A stretch of DNA of 64,000 bases from Sodiomyces alkalinus F11 (taxonomy: Eukaryota > Ascomycota > Sordariomycetes > Glomerellales > Plectosphaerellaceae), in contig NW_021167080.1 of the NCBI RefSeq assembly GCF_003711515.1, positions 1,385,394 through 1,449,393 of the forward strand. Direction: 5' to 3'. The notes beneath the pieces were generated by a model. The model was not told the origin of the DNA. It made no database searches and was given only the letters and a program-made list of their open reading frames with translations. The position numbers and the translations under genes are program-made. Each line of letters starts with the position of its first letter. The first letter of the stretch is position 1. Positions 9,993 to 21,600 of the stretch are shown piece after piece.

Positions 9993-12443
9993 CTACGACT
10001 GATGGTGCAGTTTGGCCGCCAACCTCCTGTATGTCTCCGGGTTAGAGACGCTCGGCTTCGTCTTGTTGAGCGCAGTCTCCCAGTCCTGCTCACTGAGCGT
10101 CGGCTCCCCACCGTCGTACCGGAGCACACACTCGTCCAACGCATTCTTGTACAGCCCGTACAGGTCCGCACCGCTGAAGCCGTTGCACCGCCCATCCCTC
10201 GCAACGCGCTCGACAATGTCCCCGTCGTCTTCGGCGGCGGCACCCTTGCCCAGCCCGTTCCGGTGGATGGTCCGCAGGATCTCGACCCGCTCGTCCTCGC
10301 TAGGCAAGTCGACGAAAAGCAGCTTGTCGAGGCGCCCCGGCCGGAGGATGGCCGGGTCGATCATGTCGGGCCGGTTGCTGGTGCCGATGACGTAGACCTC
10401 GCCGCGGTCGCCGGCGCCGTCGAGCTCGGCGAGGAGGGCGTTGACGACGCGGGCGCCGGCCTCGGTGGTGGTGTTCTCGCGGCGGGGCACGAGCGAGTCC
10501 ATCTCGTCGAAGAAGAGGATGCAGGGCGCGCAGCTCCGGGCGCGGGTAAAGAGCTCGCGGATGGCGCGCTCCGACTCGCCGACGTACTTGTTAAGCAGCT
10601 CGGGGCCCTTGATGAGGATGAAGGACGCCTGCGCGTCGTTGGCCACCGCCTTGGCCACGAGCGTCTTGCCGCAGCCCGGGGGCCCGAAGAGGAGCACGCC
10701 CGCGGGCCGCTGCTTGCCGAACTTGGCGAACAGCTGGGGCTCCTTGATGCGGCGGACCACGGAGACTTGGAAGGCCGCGCGGACGGAGTGCAGGGCGCCG
10801 ACTTCGGACCAGGTCGTCGACGGGATGGTGCTGAAGCCCTCGCGGCGCATGTACGGCGTATGTTCGGAGACGGCGTGCTCGAAATCTTGGAACGTGACGC
10901 GGACTTCTGGCGGCGTGGTGTAGGAATGATGTTCGATGTAATCGTACCAGAGGCGGATCTCCGCGGCCTCCCGTAGCCAGGTAGGCTGGAGATCGGACGG
11001 TTCGGCAGGTGGCAGTGCGTTGCGAGCCTGGGCCTGTTCAATGTCGATGAGACGGTGGCGGGCCCTTCTCCCGGCCATTTGGACGACGGCGCTGATGTCT
11101 TCGCCCACAAAACCGTGAGTTCGTACGGCCAGGGAGGTGAAGTCGAAGTCGGCCGGCAGATCGAGATCATGGGTCAAGACCCTGAAGATCTTCTCCCGAG
11201 CTTCCGTGTCGGGAACCTTGATGTTGATGGTCTGCGAAAAGTAGCCGTGCCTCCGGAGCGTAGGGTCGATGGTCTCCAGCTTGCTGGTGGTTGCCACGAC
11301 GACTACAGGTTTGCTACCCGGTGCCGGTGCCGGTGCCGGTGCCGGTGCCGGTGCCGGTGCTGGTGCCCCTTCCCTAAGTCGGCTCATTCCCAACTGCAGC
11401 TGGGACGTCACCTCGGCTTCAAAGTCGTTATGGGCCGATCCGGACTTGGACATGAATTCGTGCAGTCGCTCGATGAGGATGATACAGGGAGCACACCTCT
11501 TCGCTTCGTCGAGCACGTCGGCGATGATCTTGCCCACTTTGTCCGGCGACCTGGTGTCCTTGAGATAGCGACCTAGTGGAACGATCGGGGTGGTCGTCAT
11601 GGCCGCGAGGGCGCGCACCATAGACTGCTTCCCCGTACCGGGTGGCCCGGAGAGGATGAAGCCCACGGGTTGTTCTTCGAAGCGAGGGTGGTCATCCCTC
11701 TGCCAGAGACGAGAGAAGATGTCGCGGTGGAGCTCAATGAGGGTCGACTGAACCCCGGCCAGCACGATGGAGTCGGTTGCGACCTGTTCGGCGCCGTACT
11801 TCATCGACTTTTGGGTCTTCTTCGAAGATGAGTGTGGTTGGACATCAGCCGTGGCACCGTTAACCCCGTTGATGCCGTTGGTCCGCGTCGGGGGACCCAT
11901 CGATATCGGACCATCACCGGTATTATCAGTCTCAGGTTCCTGTGAAAGACGTCGGCGCTTGGTAGTTTTCCCCTCGGTCCCTTGGGCAGTCGGAACCGCT
12001 GAATTATTGCTCGGTGTCTTCCAATGTTTGGTAAGTTGTCGATTGAGGAGGAACCGATCATCCTTCCGTAAGTCTCTTCCATTAGCCGCCGGTCGTCGGC
12101 AAATGATACTATCGCTGACGGGGGAATACGGCATCCTTACCTTGTTGGATTCGTTGCCATCGGCGTCCAACAGACCCTCGCTGTCTTCAGAGTCAGAGCA
12201 CTCCTGCCTGTGAAAGTCGAGCGCCCTCTCGATGGCGTCCTCCAGAGGCTTCTTCTTGAGTCGGCTGAAGCTCGAATTGGATCGCTTTATAGCATCGAAG
12301 ACTTCGTAAACACTGAGCTTGGAAGGCTTCTTGCCGGATTCCTTTTTGCTGTCCTTCTCATCCTGAAGCTTTCGAACTATCTGATAGACGTCTCGATCCA
12401 GACTGTTTCGGAGACTGGCTCGAGGGCGAGTTGGTTTGTGCAT
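9993..12443 (-). CDS. Rix7/NVL-like tandem AAA ATPase with a degenerate first ATPase domain
   Basis: Single-exon gene of 816 residues from a clear ATG (MHKPTRPRASL). Rix7/NVL is a nuclear double-ring AAA ATPase that releases assembly factors from pre-60S ribosomes. The N-terminal part (SLDRDVYQIVRKLQ to DAIERALDFHRQE) matches the small N-domain of that family. D1 at about 260-480 has Walker A GPPGTGKQS, where Gln replaces Thr/Ser after the lysine, and a Walker B IILIERLHE lacking the Asp-Glu pair. D2 at about 560-790 is canonical: GPPGCGKTL, ILFFDEMDSLVPRR, a GTSNRPDMIDPAILRPGRLD sensor and arginine region, plus the Rix7-like KGPELLNKYVGESERAIREL. A Pro-Ala tract of about 15 residues, coded by a hexanucleotide repeat, interrupts D1. 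It could be a lineage-specific Rix7 or a paralogue; I favour a paralogue. It is divergent from VPS20. Confidence 0.85.
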   Translation of the reverse strand: MHKPTRPRASLRNSLDRDVYQIVRKLQDEKDSKKESGKKPSKLSVYEVFDAIKRSNSSFSRLKKKPLEDAIERALDFHRQECSDSEDSEGLLDADGNESNKVRMPYSPVSDSIICRRPAANGRDLRKDDRFLLNRQLTKHWKTPSNNSAVPTAQGTEGKTTKRRRLSQEPETDNTGDGPISMGPPTRTNGINGVNGATADVQPHSSSKKTQKSMKYGAEQVATDSIVLAGVQSTLIELHRDIFSRLWQRDDHPRFEEQPVGFILSGPPGTGKQSMVRALAAMTTTPIVPLGRYLKDTRSPDKVGKIIADVLDEAKRCAPCIILIERLHEFMSKSGSAHNDFEAEVTSQLQLGMSRLREGAPAPAPAPAPAPAPAPGSKPVVVVATTSKLETIDPTLRRHGYFSQTINIKVPDTEAREKIFRVLTHDLDLPADFDFTSLAVRTHGFVGEDISAVVQMAGRRARHRLIDIEQAQARNALPPAEPSDLQPTWLREAAEIRLWYDYIEHHSYTTPPEVRVTFQDFEHAVSEHTPYMRREGFSTIPSTTWSEVGALHSVRAAFQVSVVRRIKEPQLFAKFGKQRPAGVLLFGPPGCGKTLVAKAVANDAQASFILIKGPELLNKYVGESERAIRELFTRARSCAPCILFFDEMDSLVPRRENTTTEAGARVVNALLAELDGAGDRGEVYVIGTSNRPDMIDPAILRPGRLDKLLFVDLPSEDERVEILRTIHRNGLGKGAAAEDDGDIVERVARDGRCNGFSGADLYGLYKNALDECVLRYDGGEPTLSEQDWETALNKTKPSVSNPETYRRLAAKLHHQS
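11320..11367. repeat. hexanucleotide GGTGCC repeat inside the Rix7-like gene
   Basis: About eight copies of GGTGCC in the + sequence code for an alternating Pro-Ala run in D1 of the AAA ATPase on the minus strand. The length is likely to vary between strains. Confidence 0.9.
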
Positions 12444-13035
12444 TGGGTCGGAATTTCTTTGATCGTTTCTTCTCTCTTTGACATTGTTTTCTCGGAATTC
12501 AGAATCATCTCATTCTTTCACCATCGTCGTTGCGTCGACCGCGCGAGGAAGATTCGCATCCCAAGTCTTACTCCAGCCAACAATCCAGACACTTTTTTTT
12601 TCTTGTTCTCTTGCCATCCATCTCCACCTAGGTACCTTAGTGGTCGCTCTTATCGATAAGCACGAGTAGCTAAGGTACGGGTACGTGATGAAGATACGTA
12701 CATAGGTACCGGTCGCCCCACTATCCATTCGAGATAACCCCCCCCCACCAAAGCTGCTCGACCAGATATGACGAAGTTCCTGGGATCATTCTCCTAAACA
12801 TCCCGTCCTACTAATTATCATCCATTTGATCTGGGCAGCAGGCGACCGCCGACAACCCGCAACCCCCTAATCGTCTCCGCGCGACTCACCACATGCACGG
12901 GTCCTCCCATCTCTCTTTTCACGGCGGTCATATGTTTGTCGCACTTTTATAGGATCGTCTATCAAAATTAGACGCCCATCGAATTATACATAGTGTAGTC
13001 GATCACAGGCAAAGCCCACCCAAGCTCACCCCATA
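12444..13035. promoter_or_regulatory. shared upstream region of the Rix7-like ATPase and VPS20 genes
   Basis: A 592-base divergent intergenic region. It contains one copy of the dispersed CCTAGGTACCTTAG motif (12627-12640) and a C-run at 12738-12747. No reading frame here resembles a protein. Confidence 0.55.
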
Positions 13036-13991
13036 ATGGGGTCCAGCAACAGCAGAGTAACGGCCCAAGATAAGCAAGTCAAACCCATCTCTTCCCAGAC
13101 GCTTTTCTTCTGTATCGCCCGTAGCTGCTACCACGGTAAGAAACACAAATGTAAACTAACAACGCCCCCCTTCTCCGTCTGGCTACAAACAGGGCCATCC
13201 TCGACCTCAAGCTGCAGCGCGACAAGCTCCACCAATACCAGCGCCGCATCACCGTTCTGACGGACAAGGAGACGGCCATCGCCAAGCAGATGCTGGCCCA
13301 GGGCGACAAGCAGCGCGCCCTCCTCGCCCTCCGCCGGAAGAAGTACCAGGAATCCCTCCTCGCCAAGACCGACGCCCAGCTGGCCCAGCTCGAGCAGCTC
13401 ACCTCCAACGTCGAGTTCGCGCTCATCCAGAAGGACGTCGTCTTCGGTCTCCAACAGGGCACCCGCGTCCTCAAGGAGATCCACGCCGAGATGGGCGGCA
13501 TCGAGGGCGTCGAGAAGCTCATGGGGGAGAACGCCGAGGCTCTCGCCTACCAGAAAGTTCGTACAAGCCCAACCCCCCCTCTTCTTTACCGACCCTGTCA
13601 ACTACACAATCCATCCACCGCCTCCCCCTTTGCTCGGTGCCTCTCTTTTGAACCTCTTCCTCCTTTATTCAAGTAACAAAATAACCATTGAGGTCCCTTG
13701 ACTAACTTGTGCGGTTTTCTTCTTCTTTTCTTTACCCAGGAAATCGAAGAACTCCTCCACGGTCGCATCTCAGTTCAAGAAGAGGAAGAGGTGGAAGACG
13801 AGCTGGCCGCCATAGCATCCCGCATTGCCCAGGAGAATGCGGCAGCGGAACCGCAGCGACTCCGCGCTCCCGAGCTCCCCGTCGTCCCCGACGCAGAACC
13901 GAGAGCCGCCGAAGAACCAGGCCCCGAACGTGTCGACGCACAATCATCCTCCATTAAACAGCCGGAAAGGAGGCAGATGTTGGCGGCATGA
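13036..13991 (+). CDS. VPS20: ESCRT-III subunit VPS20 (CHMP6)
   Basis: Nucleator of ESCRT-III filaments that links ESCRT-II to Snf7 in multivesicular body sorting at endosomes. Three exons, 13036-13073, 13193-13556 and 13740-13991, give 217 residues. The start MGSSNS fits an N-myristoylation signal (Gly2, Ser6), as known for this family. Conserved text is RVTAQDKAILDLKLQRDKL, RRITVLTDKETAIAKQML, ALLALRRKKYQESLL and a C-terminal acidic helix EEEEEVEDELAAI followed by a low-complexity tail. The first intron (13074-13192) must use a GC donor (GCAAGT), because only that joins AA to G and makes the AAG codon of DKAILDL. It has a CTAAC branch site. The second intron has donor GTTCGT and branch ACTAAC. 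Confidence 0.93.
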
Positions 13992-14875
13992 CGGATTTTC
14001 GGGCGTTGGTGTGGCGTTTTCTTCTTCCCCCCCCTCCCCCCCCTGCGGAAGCATAAGGTAGTCTCACACATGTTTATCTGCACGGCTTTTGACTTCCTAT
14101 CCCTCCTTTTTTCTTCTTCTCTCCACCTTGCTTCTTTGTCTTGATTATCTTCGCATTGCTGGAGTTTGGTCTGGGGTTCAGCTGCATGAAGGGCTGGAGG
14201 AGCATGGGTGGTATGGAAAGGATAGCCATCCGCGTCCGTGTTTTCGACTTTACTATTTTAGACTCGCTTCTCACCTCGCATTGTTCCATGGAGGACTCTC
14301 TAGATTGCGGTGGTTCAGTTCAGGCGCAGATTCATTTCGATACATTTCAGACAACCCTTGCATGTTTGGTATAGGAAAGCCATATATATCATTCCTAGTC
14401 GATAATATACCTTGCGTGGTACACGGTCGAATCATACCACCTGAATGTCTCTGTATTTCTGTATTGGTCTGTCTAAGCCTGGTCGCTTCAAGCAGATGGC
14501 GTTGCAGGTGTGATTTTTGGACTTCCAAAAGAAGTCGCTCCCCGTCACACCCTATCCTCATACTCTCTCCTCCGGGCTGGGGGTATCGTCCTTGGTATAC
14601 CATCCCTTCTATATCAACGCCTCTTCCTAGCAGGAATTAAAACCAGGCGATACTAATCATCAACAAGTTCGTCCACGTGACCACCCATTGCTCCATTGCT
14701 ATGCTGCCGCAAGTACTCGTCCTCGAAAACAAATGCATGGTCGTTACGGCTCATCCTCAACGCCATCTTAATCACGTCTTCTCGCAAGTCGGTATATATG
14801 TGCCGCAATTCTTGTTGTGCCAGATGTACTAAGCGCGGTTAAGAAAAACACTGATCCGCAACATCGTTGCTTGCA
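13992..14875. other. intergenic between convergent genes
   Basis: About 880 bases between the ends of VPS20 (+) and the DUF2293 gene (-), presumably the two 3' UTRs. Short open frames occur on both strands but none resembles a protein. Confidence 0.55.
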
Positions 14876-17771
14876 TTAACTGTCGAGCACCACAATTTCA
14901 TGATCCGGGGGTATCCGGGCAGGGGTCCTCGCGTTACGCAAGTCGTAGCTCCGAGCGTAGGGACCCCCTGAAACAGCTTGCCTGCTGACATGGGTGTTCG
15001 GCAGGACGGGGTAATCATGATGATGCACGCGGTAACCTCTAGACCTGTTCACGTCATCAGCAGGGCATGAGATAGAGTATCCTGACTTCCCGAGCCGGTC
15101 CATCACTCACGATTCTTCGTATACTGTCCTGGGTGGGGGCCTGGTGGGATCCTGATTTCGATACGCGATTGTTTCCCGTCGACTTTGCTCAATAGGGACT
15201 GAACCCGGCCGATGGCGCTGAACAAAAATCCGTTGATCCGGGCTCCTCACCCTCCGTGCCGCATGGCTCAATCCAGCTCGGTCAGGAGGCGGCATGTCCA
15301 TATGAGAGGCATGATAGGGCACAGGGTTATGCCAGACCGGTGGCGCCTCTCTGATCCGGATGAATCCCTCAGTGGAGAGCGAGGTTAGGTCCTGTTCTGC
15401 CGGCGCGGGTGCTGCCTCTCTCAGCGTTACAAATCCCTTGGACATGGAGCTCGCAGGCAACGGAGCTTGGGCTCTACCGGGTGCGTAACGGCTTCTCTCG
15501 TGGCCTACGTAGCGACGGTCAATGAAATTGCTGTCGTCGTATGGGACACGTATGGCTGATTGCGAGCTAACGCCGCGCTCCTCAAACATGTGGTTCGAAC
15601 GAGTTGACACTGGGCCGGAATATGGGACACCTTGGCCCCTCCGGTGAACAGATTCCTCGCCAGACGGCCAAGGCTGGCTACCAACTTCGCGTGGCATCGT
15701 GGACATGTTATGTACTGGCGGGGGATGATGCCTCGCCATACGTACTGGGGGGGAATTATGGCCGTCGTATCCATGGCAAGCGGCGTCATATGTCCTGCTA
15801 TCCTGGGTAACATCAACATAGGCTGGACCTCGATCGATAGACATCGGACGCCCGTGCCCTCGATCAACGACACCATCTCGATCTCGAGAAAGCAATTCCG
15901 CGGGCTGAAATGCCCCACGCCAAGCATCATGCACAGCAGCCGGGCGGCTTTGTTGTCCGAGCCTATAACGGGGTCCACCAGGTGACATGGGCTCAATGGA
16001 GGGATGCAACATGTCCTGAAGCTGGCCGTTGGGACCACTGGAAGCAAAGGGATGCACGGAACGAGCTGAGTCGTGGGGAAGGGGAAGGCGTCCAGCACCA
16101 TTATTAACCTTACCGGAGACCCGATTGTCGTCAGATGGCACATAGCGGGGGGACGGTGGACGTAGGATAGCCGACGCGCCATTCGGGTGCGGTCTCGCTT
16201 CGACAAACCCATGGCAAGGGGCGGGTTGCAGAGGGAGAGCCATTCCAGGCTGGGATGGCCTTGTATTGTTCTCTCGAGGGGAAGCAAACACGGTATAGCC
16301 ACCCATCGGCTTCGATGAGGATCCGTAATTGTCTGATCCTCTGGCTGGAGTACTGCGGTATGTGGCCATCTGCTCTTGTTCGTGAGCTTGTTCGTCAGCA
16401 GCGCGGTGTCGGTCGACAGCCTGGTCCCATGCTGCTTGATAGCGTCTGAAATTCCGCTTCTCTCGGGCCATGGCATTCTTGGACTTCCCCGGCTTTGCCG
16501 CATTGGCTTGCTTCTTTCTGGCCTTGTTCTGCAGCCTGGACGATGCAGCGAGTTGGGCGTAGTCATCCTGGGGAGCCCCAACCGCGCCATTAGAGGCCGC
16601 GACAGGGGCGACAGGTCTAACTTCTTGAATCACAACGTCATCAGAAAGGGCAGACTCGGTCTCGGTGAACGAGTCGCCGTCTTCGGATTCGTCGTCAGAC
16701 AACACCACCACTTCCCGCAGGATCTCGTCTAATTGATCACGGCCAGACTCATCATCGCCCCGCCACTTGACGAGGTAGTCCAGGCACAGTTGCTCCGTAG
16801 CTTTCCGGGCGTTTGCCCAGGTAGTCTCCCTGAGCAATTCATCATAACGGGTATGGTTGTGCCGAATGTGGGCCAGTACCGCAAGCTGCACGCGACGGGA
16901 CAGAGAAAGGTTCTGCTGCAACCCAACAACCGGTTCGCCGTTGAATGTTTTCCCCTGTATCGAGAGCGTTATGCATACATGTCGTTTTTTTCGGATGGGT
17001 GGCGGGATAGACAAACCTTTCTGAAAGCATGGCTGATGATTTCACCCCTGTCGGTGTTGGGAATCCTGGGGAAGAGCTCCCGTATGGCAGCATCAGCCTG
17101 CTCGTTGATGTCCTTCTGGGACTGGGGGATGCGCTCCACACCACCGGGGGCTACAAGCTCTGGATCATGAATAGATGTCATGTTGAGTGAGCGCATGGCT
17201 TCTTGTACGATCTGATGCCGGAAATGGTAGCCAACTCGGTTCATTTGTTGTGAGAGATCTGACGAGGGGCCGCTGGCATTCTGATGGACCGGTATTAGTG
17301 CATGTGCGAGGGCAGCGGGGGCAGGGCTGTTAGAAATGGCAGCAGCGTACAGAGACGATATAGACCATGGCGCCCCTTTCTCGCGACAGATCTTTGCATG
17401 CCATCGTCAGCTCCGGGTTGCCGATAGGAACAAAGAAGAACAACGGCGGCGGTTCTCGTTGGGTCGTATGCTATGTAAAGACAGTTAAATCCAACACCGT
17501 CAACGGAGAGGCCGGGACCACGGAGGGGGAGCGAGGGGTAGAGATTCGACAGGGAGGCTACCTGAAAGTCTAGGGGCTTCTTCTTGTAGTCTTCATTCTG
17601 AACAAACTCCAGGTAAGTCTGATGCCTAGACTTGGGTATGGCTTTTCTGGCCTCAAGTTGGGACGGCGACGGCGCACTCCGGCCAGTTTCACGCCTCGTT
17701 TTTTTCCGGTGCCGCTCCTTGGCCGAAGCGACCGTAGATAACTGCGGTCTCTTCTTCTTTTCTCTCCCCAT
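14876..17771 (-). CDS. DUF2293 domain protein
   Basis: Fungal protein of unknown function with an N-terminal DUF2293 domain. Four exons on the minus strand: 17771-17562, 17280-17017, 16954-15111 and 15044-14876, giving 828 residues with all phases closing. The N-terminus is basic (MGREKKKRPQLS, KERHRKKTRRETGRS), suggesting a nuclear protein. DUF2293 spans exons 2-3: AIRELFPRIPNTDRGEIISHAFRK joined to GKTFNGEPVVGLQ, then QLAVLAHIRHNHTRYDELL. An acidic stretch (SDDESEDGDSFTETESALSD) and a long disordered Pro/Ser/Arg/His-rich region follow. The last exon depends on a 66-nt intron with donor GTGAGT. Without that splice the protein would stop at 15107, which is the main uncertainty; the exon continues the same composition and ends HEIVVLDS. 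Confidence 0.82.
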
Positions 17772-18556
17772 GATGTCGACACTGCTAACAGTCTACCATG
17801 ACAATACGGACCAAATCGAGAACTGTGATAGTCAGGACAGAGACGCATAAACCGACAAAGGGTTAGTTACGCGCGAGACACTGCAAGACTCGAGAACAAG
17901 GAATCAGGGTAGGAAGATCCACAAGGTTTCAGGCACAAGTAACCCAAAGAGGCCAGCAGCGCGACAGGAATGTCGACAACGGTAGGAAACCCCGCCGGGC
18001 TTGTGCAGAAAAGAAGGGCTCAAACGCGGCCAAATGGCCGACACGACACCGCCAAGCTCTTGAGCTTTGAGCTCGTGAGCTTGCGCAAATGATCCGGGTG
18101 AGATTAGAGGCCAACGGGTTTGTCCGTATAGCAGATACAACTGTGAATCCTGTTGAGTCAACAGAACAGATCGATGCTAGCGGCAGCCCAAGAACCTTGG
18201 GTGGTAGACTGGGCGTCAGGGCGAATGTCTGCAGCAGGCTATGTGGAAGAGTGTGAAGTAAGAAAGTTGCCCGACCAGATTGTAACGCCCGATCGGAAGG
18301 TCAAGAAAGCATAGGAAGGTGGGTCCAGTCAACGTGAGACCTCAAATCGAGGCACATGCTCAACCACGTGATCTACATCCTGTAATTCTTAACAACCCTT
18401 GGGACACCTGGAAGTACTCTGTACATCCCACATCAGACTCTTAACGAAGTTGATTTAACGGTATCCGTACTGACGCGGTCTTCCTCGTCTATTCTTGAAG
18501 AGTCCTAACTGTTCTAACTTGTTTTATTTTCCTCTATGAACATGAAATGACGCGCC

Positions 18557-18627
<71 letters not shown>

Positions 18628-18696
18628 TTTATCTCTCACACACAAACACAGAGTTGTACGGAGAGCATCAGGCTACCCAGCACCAAAGGTCCGGCA
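17772..18696. other. intergenic upstream of the DUF2293 gene
   Basis: Holds the DUF2293 promoter and the 3' end of the GH63 gene. The one notable feature is the long AC dinucleotide repeat at 18562-18626. No coding sequence recognised. Confidence 0.55.
18562..18626. repeat. (AC)n microsatellite, about 32 units
   Basis: An uninterrupted 65-base run of AC dinucleotides followed by related CACACAAACACA. It lies about 70 bases past the stop codon of the GH63 gene, probably in its 3' UTR or terminator region. Confidence 0.97.
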
Positions 18697-21600
18697 TCAA
18701 CCAGCATTGGCCTCGTACTCGTCCGGATGCGAATATGTGTCCGTACCCTGGTCTTCCTTGAACTTTTCCAGCTGGTCGTTGATGTATTGATGCAGACGCT
18801 CGTCCGCTTCGGTCCTTTCGCGATTTTTCTCCGCGTCCTTTGTTGTTGCGGCAGAGCGGCCATTTTCAACACCGTTGATGTCCGTGTCGAAATCACTCCG
18901 GGCACCGATGGAACGCGCGGTCGAAGACCTCCGGATGTGGTGGCGAGGGGAGGTAACAGACCCGCGGCGGGTTGTCCCCCTGGCGAACACGTCGTCGAAA
19001 TAGTGCGCCATGGCGGCCGACGGGGTGCGCGGCGTGTGTGGCAGACGACAGTTGGTCCTGGAGATGGTCAGATCAGTATCGTTCGAAACGCACAAACGAA
19101 CGGGCTTTGGCTTACCCAGTGTCATGAATCAAACGGGCAATCAGGCCCGTCCAGCCGCATTGATGAGTGGCTCCTAGGCCACGACCCGTGTCGCCGTCAA
19201 AGAACTCGTAGAACCAAAGGTAGTCTTTCCAATGGGGATCGAAATCTAGCAAGTCATTTTTATCGTTGATGCATCGTCTGCCATCTTTGTTCCGGGCCAT
19301 CAGATGCTGCAGCCTGTGCTGGATCTCCTCGGAAACATGGCCCAGGTGCATGAAGTCGCCACTTCCCGTGGGGCATTCGACCTGGAAATCGTGCCCGTAA
19401 AAGAGGAAGAAGCGCTGCAGGGACTCAATCAACAGGAAGTTGACACACAGCCAGATCGGCCCTCGCCAGTTGCTGTTACCGCCGAAGAGGCCGCTATCCG
19501 ACTCTCCCGGGACATAGCCCACCGAAAACGTCTGTCCGTTGACTTCCATTTTGTATGGGTTGTCCTTGTGATACTTCGACAGAGAACGAACGCCGTGTTG
19601 GCTGAAAAATTCATCTTCGTCGAGCATCTTTTTCAAGATTTTCTCCAGCCGATCCTTGCTCACGATGGAAAGGAGAATCCGGTTGCCCTTGCCACGCTTC
19701 TGGAGACTTGCCATATTTCGCTCCGCCATATCACTTCGGTTCTGAATGAACCAGTCCACGCGTTTTTTGAACGACGGCAGTTTGTTAATGAGTTCCGGCT
19801 CCAGGGTCATGGTGGCGTAGAGAGGGATGAGGCCCACGAGGGAACGGACGGGGAGCTGCTGAATCCAAGGGCCGCCCCAGGAGATGGCGTCGTAATAAAA
19901 CCCGTCTTCGTCGTTCCAGAGCGATTTCTCGTCCTTTTGACCCGTCCGGAACGTCATGGCATCGCTAATAAAGATAAAATGCTCGAAGAACTTGGACGCA
20001 ATATCCTCATATATTCGTCTGTGCTTGGCAAGTTCCAGCGCAATATTCAACATGCTGAGGCAGAAGAACGCCATCCAGCCAGTGCTGTCTGCCTGTTCCA
20101 AGGTGCCCCCGGTAGGAAGAGGTTCTGACCTGTTGAAGAGGCCAATGTTGTCGAGGCCCAAGAAGCCCCCTTCGAAGACATTCTTGTCCTCGGCGTCTTT
20201 GCGATTCACCCACCAAGTAAAGTTAAGGAGGAGCTTTTGGAAGACCCGTTCCAGAAAGTCGAGGTCCTGTCGTCCGTACATTTTGCGCTCGATCTTGAAC
20301 ACTCGGAACGTCGCCCAAGCGTGGACCGGCGGGTTTACGTCGCCAAAATTCCACTCATATCTGGCAACCCGTCAGTCAAAATGTGTTCGAATATTCCGAG
20401 AGGGAGTTGGAGGGGGACATCGGAACTTACGCAGGAAGCTGTCCATTTGGATGGCAGTACCACTCCCGAGTAAATAGGTCAAGCTGCTTCTTCGCAAAAT
20501 CAGGGTCGATCATGGCCAGGACTATGCAGTGGAAAGCGCTATCCCATGCGGCGAAAAAGGGATACTCCCAAGAATCTGGCATGGACAGGATATCATCACA
20601 GTGCATATGTTTCCACTGCGAGTTCCTTATCGCCTTTCTATGGGGAGGAGGGGGTGGCTGGGCAGGATCACCGTTGGCCCACTGGTCCCAGATGAACAGG
20701 TAGTGCTGCTTCGTCCACATCATGCCGGAGAAGGCCTGGCGTTGGATGTTGCGAAGGTCGTCCGTCATGGGGAGTGGGCTGATTCGGTAATAGAAATCGT
20801 CGGCCTCGGCCAGTCGCATGTCCATGATGTCGTCGAACTCGGCCTCGTCGAAATACGCCATTGCCTTTTTTGAGAACCGGAATCGAACAACGGCGCATTC
20901 CCCTGGATTCACACCTCCGTCTTCGTTGAAACTGAACCATGCGGCACTTTTGGTCCCCTTCTGGCGAGGGCTCGCCGCCTCCTTTTCGCCATTCACAATG
21001 TACCGGTGGAAAGCGTCCTTGACGTAGGGCGTCTTGTTTTCCTGACCATACAAGAGTTGGGTATTTGTGTCGTTGTCGGTGAAGATCATCTCGGGCAACA
21101 CGTCCTCGCCACTACTCCCAACGCCTGGGGAAGGAGACATCGCGAGGTACCTTTCACCGAGAGAGTGGTGCGTCGACTTGAGTATTCCTTCATCGTGCAA
21201 CTGGATCGAGGGTTTCCTATCCTCCGGCTCGCGACCCCAGGACCACGTGTTCCTGAACCACATGTGGGGGATGATATGAATCGGTGCTGGGTCGGGGCCC
21301 CTATTCCAGGCAGTAACTCGGAAGAGCATCTCGTCTGGGTCGTCCGATTCTTTCGCAGTTTCGATGAAGATGTCCCAATATCGGTTCTCGTCGAAGATAC
21401 CAGTGTCGATAATCTGGTATTCCCGGTCCTCCTTTCCTCTTCGGGCGTTCTCTTCGACCAGGTCTTCGTAAGGGAACTTCCCCTGAGGGTACTTGTAAAG
21501 GAACTTCATGTAGGAGTGCTGCGCCAGTGAGCTATGTATCCTCGTCGACTGAGGCTGAGGAACTTACTGTCTAGGCGGGCAGTTAGTGGCCGTGTGTGAC

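Noticed and set aside
10012..11576. Several long frames antisense to the Rix7-like ATPase
   Set aside because: They are shadows caused by GC-rich codons of the real gene and have no similarity of their own.
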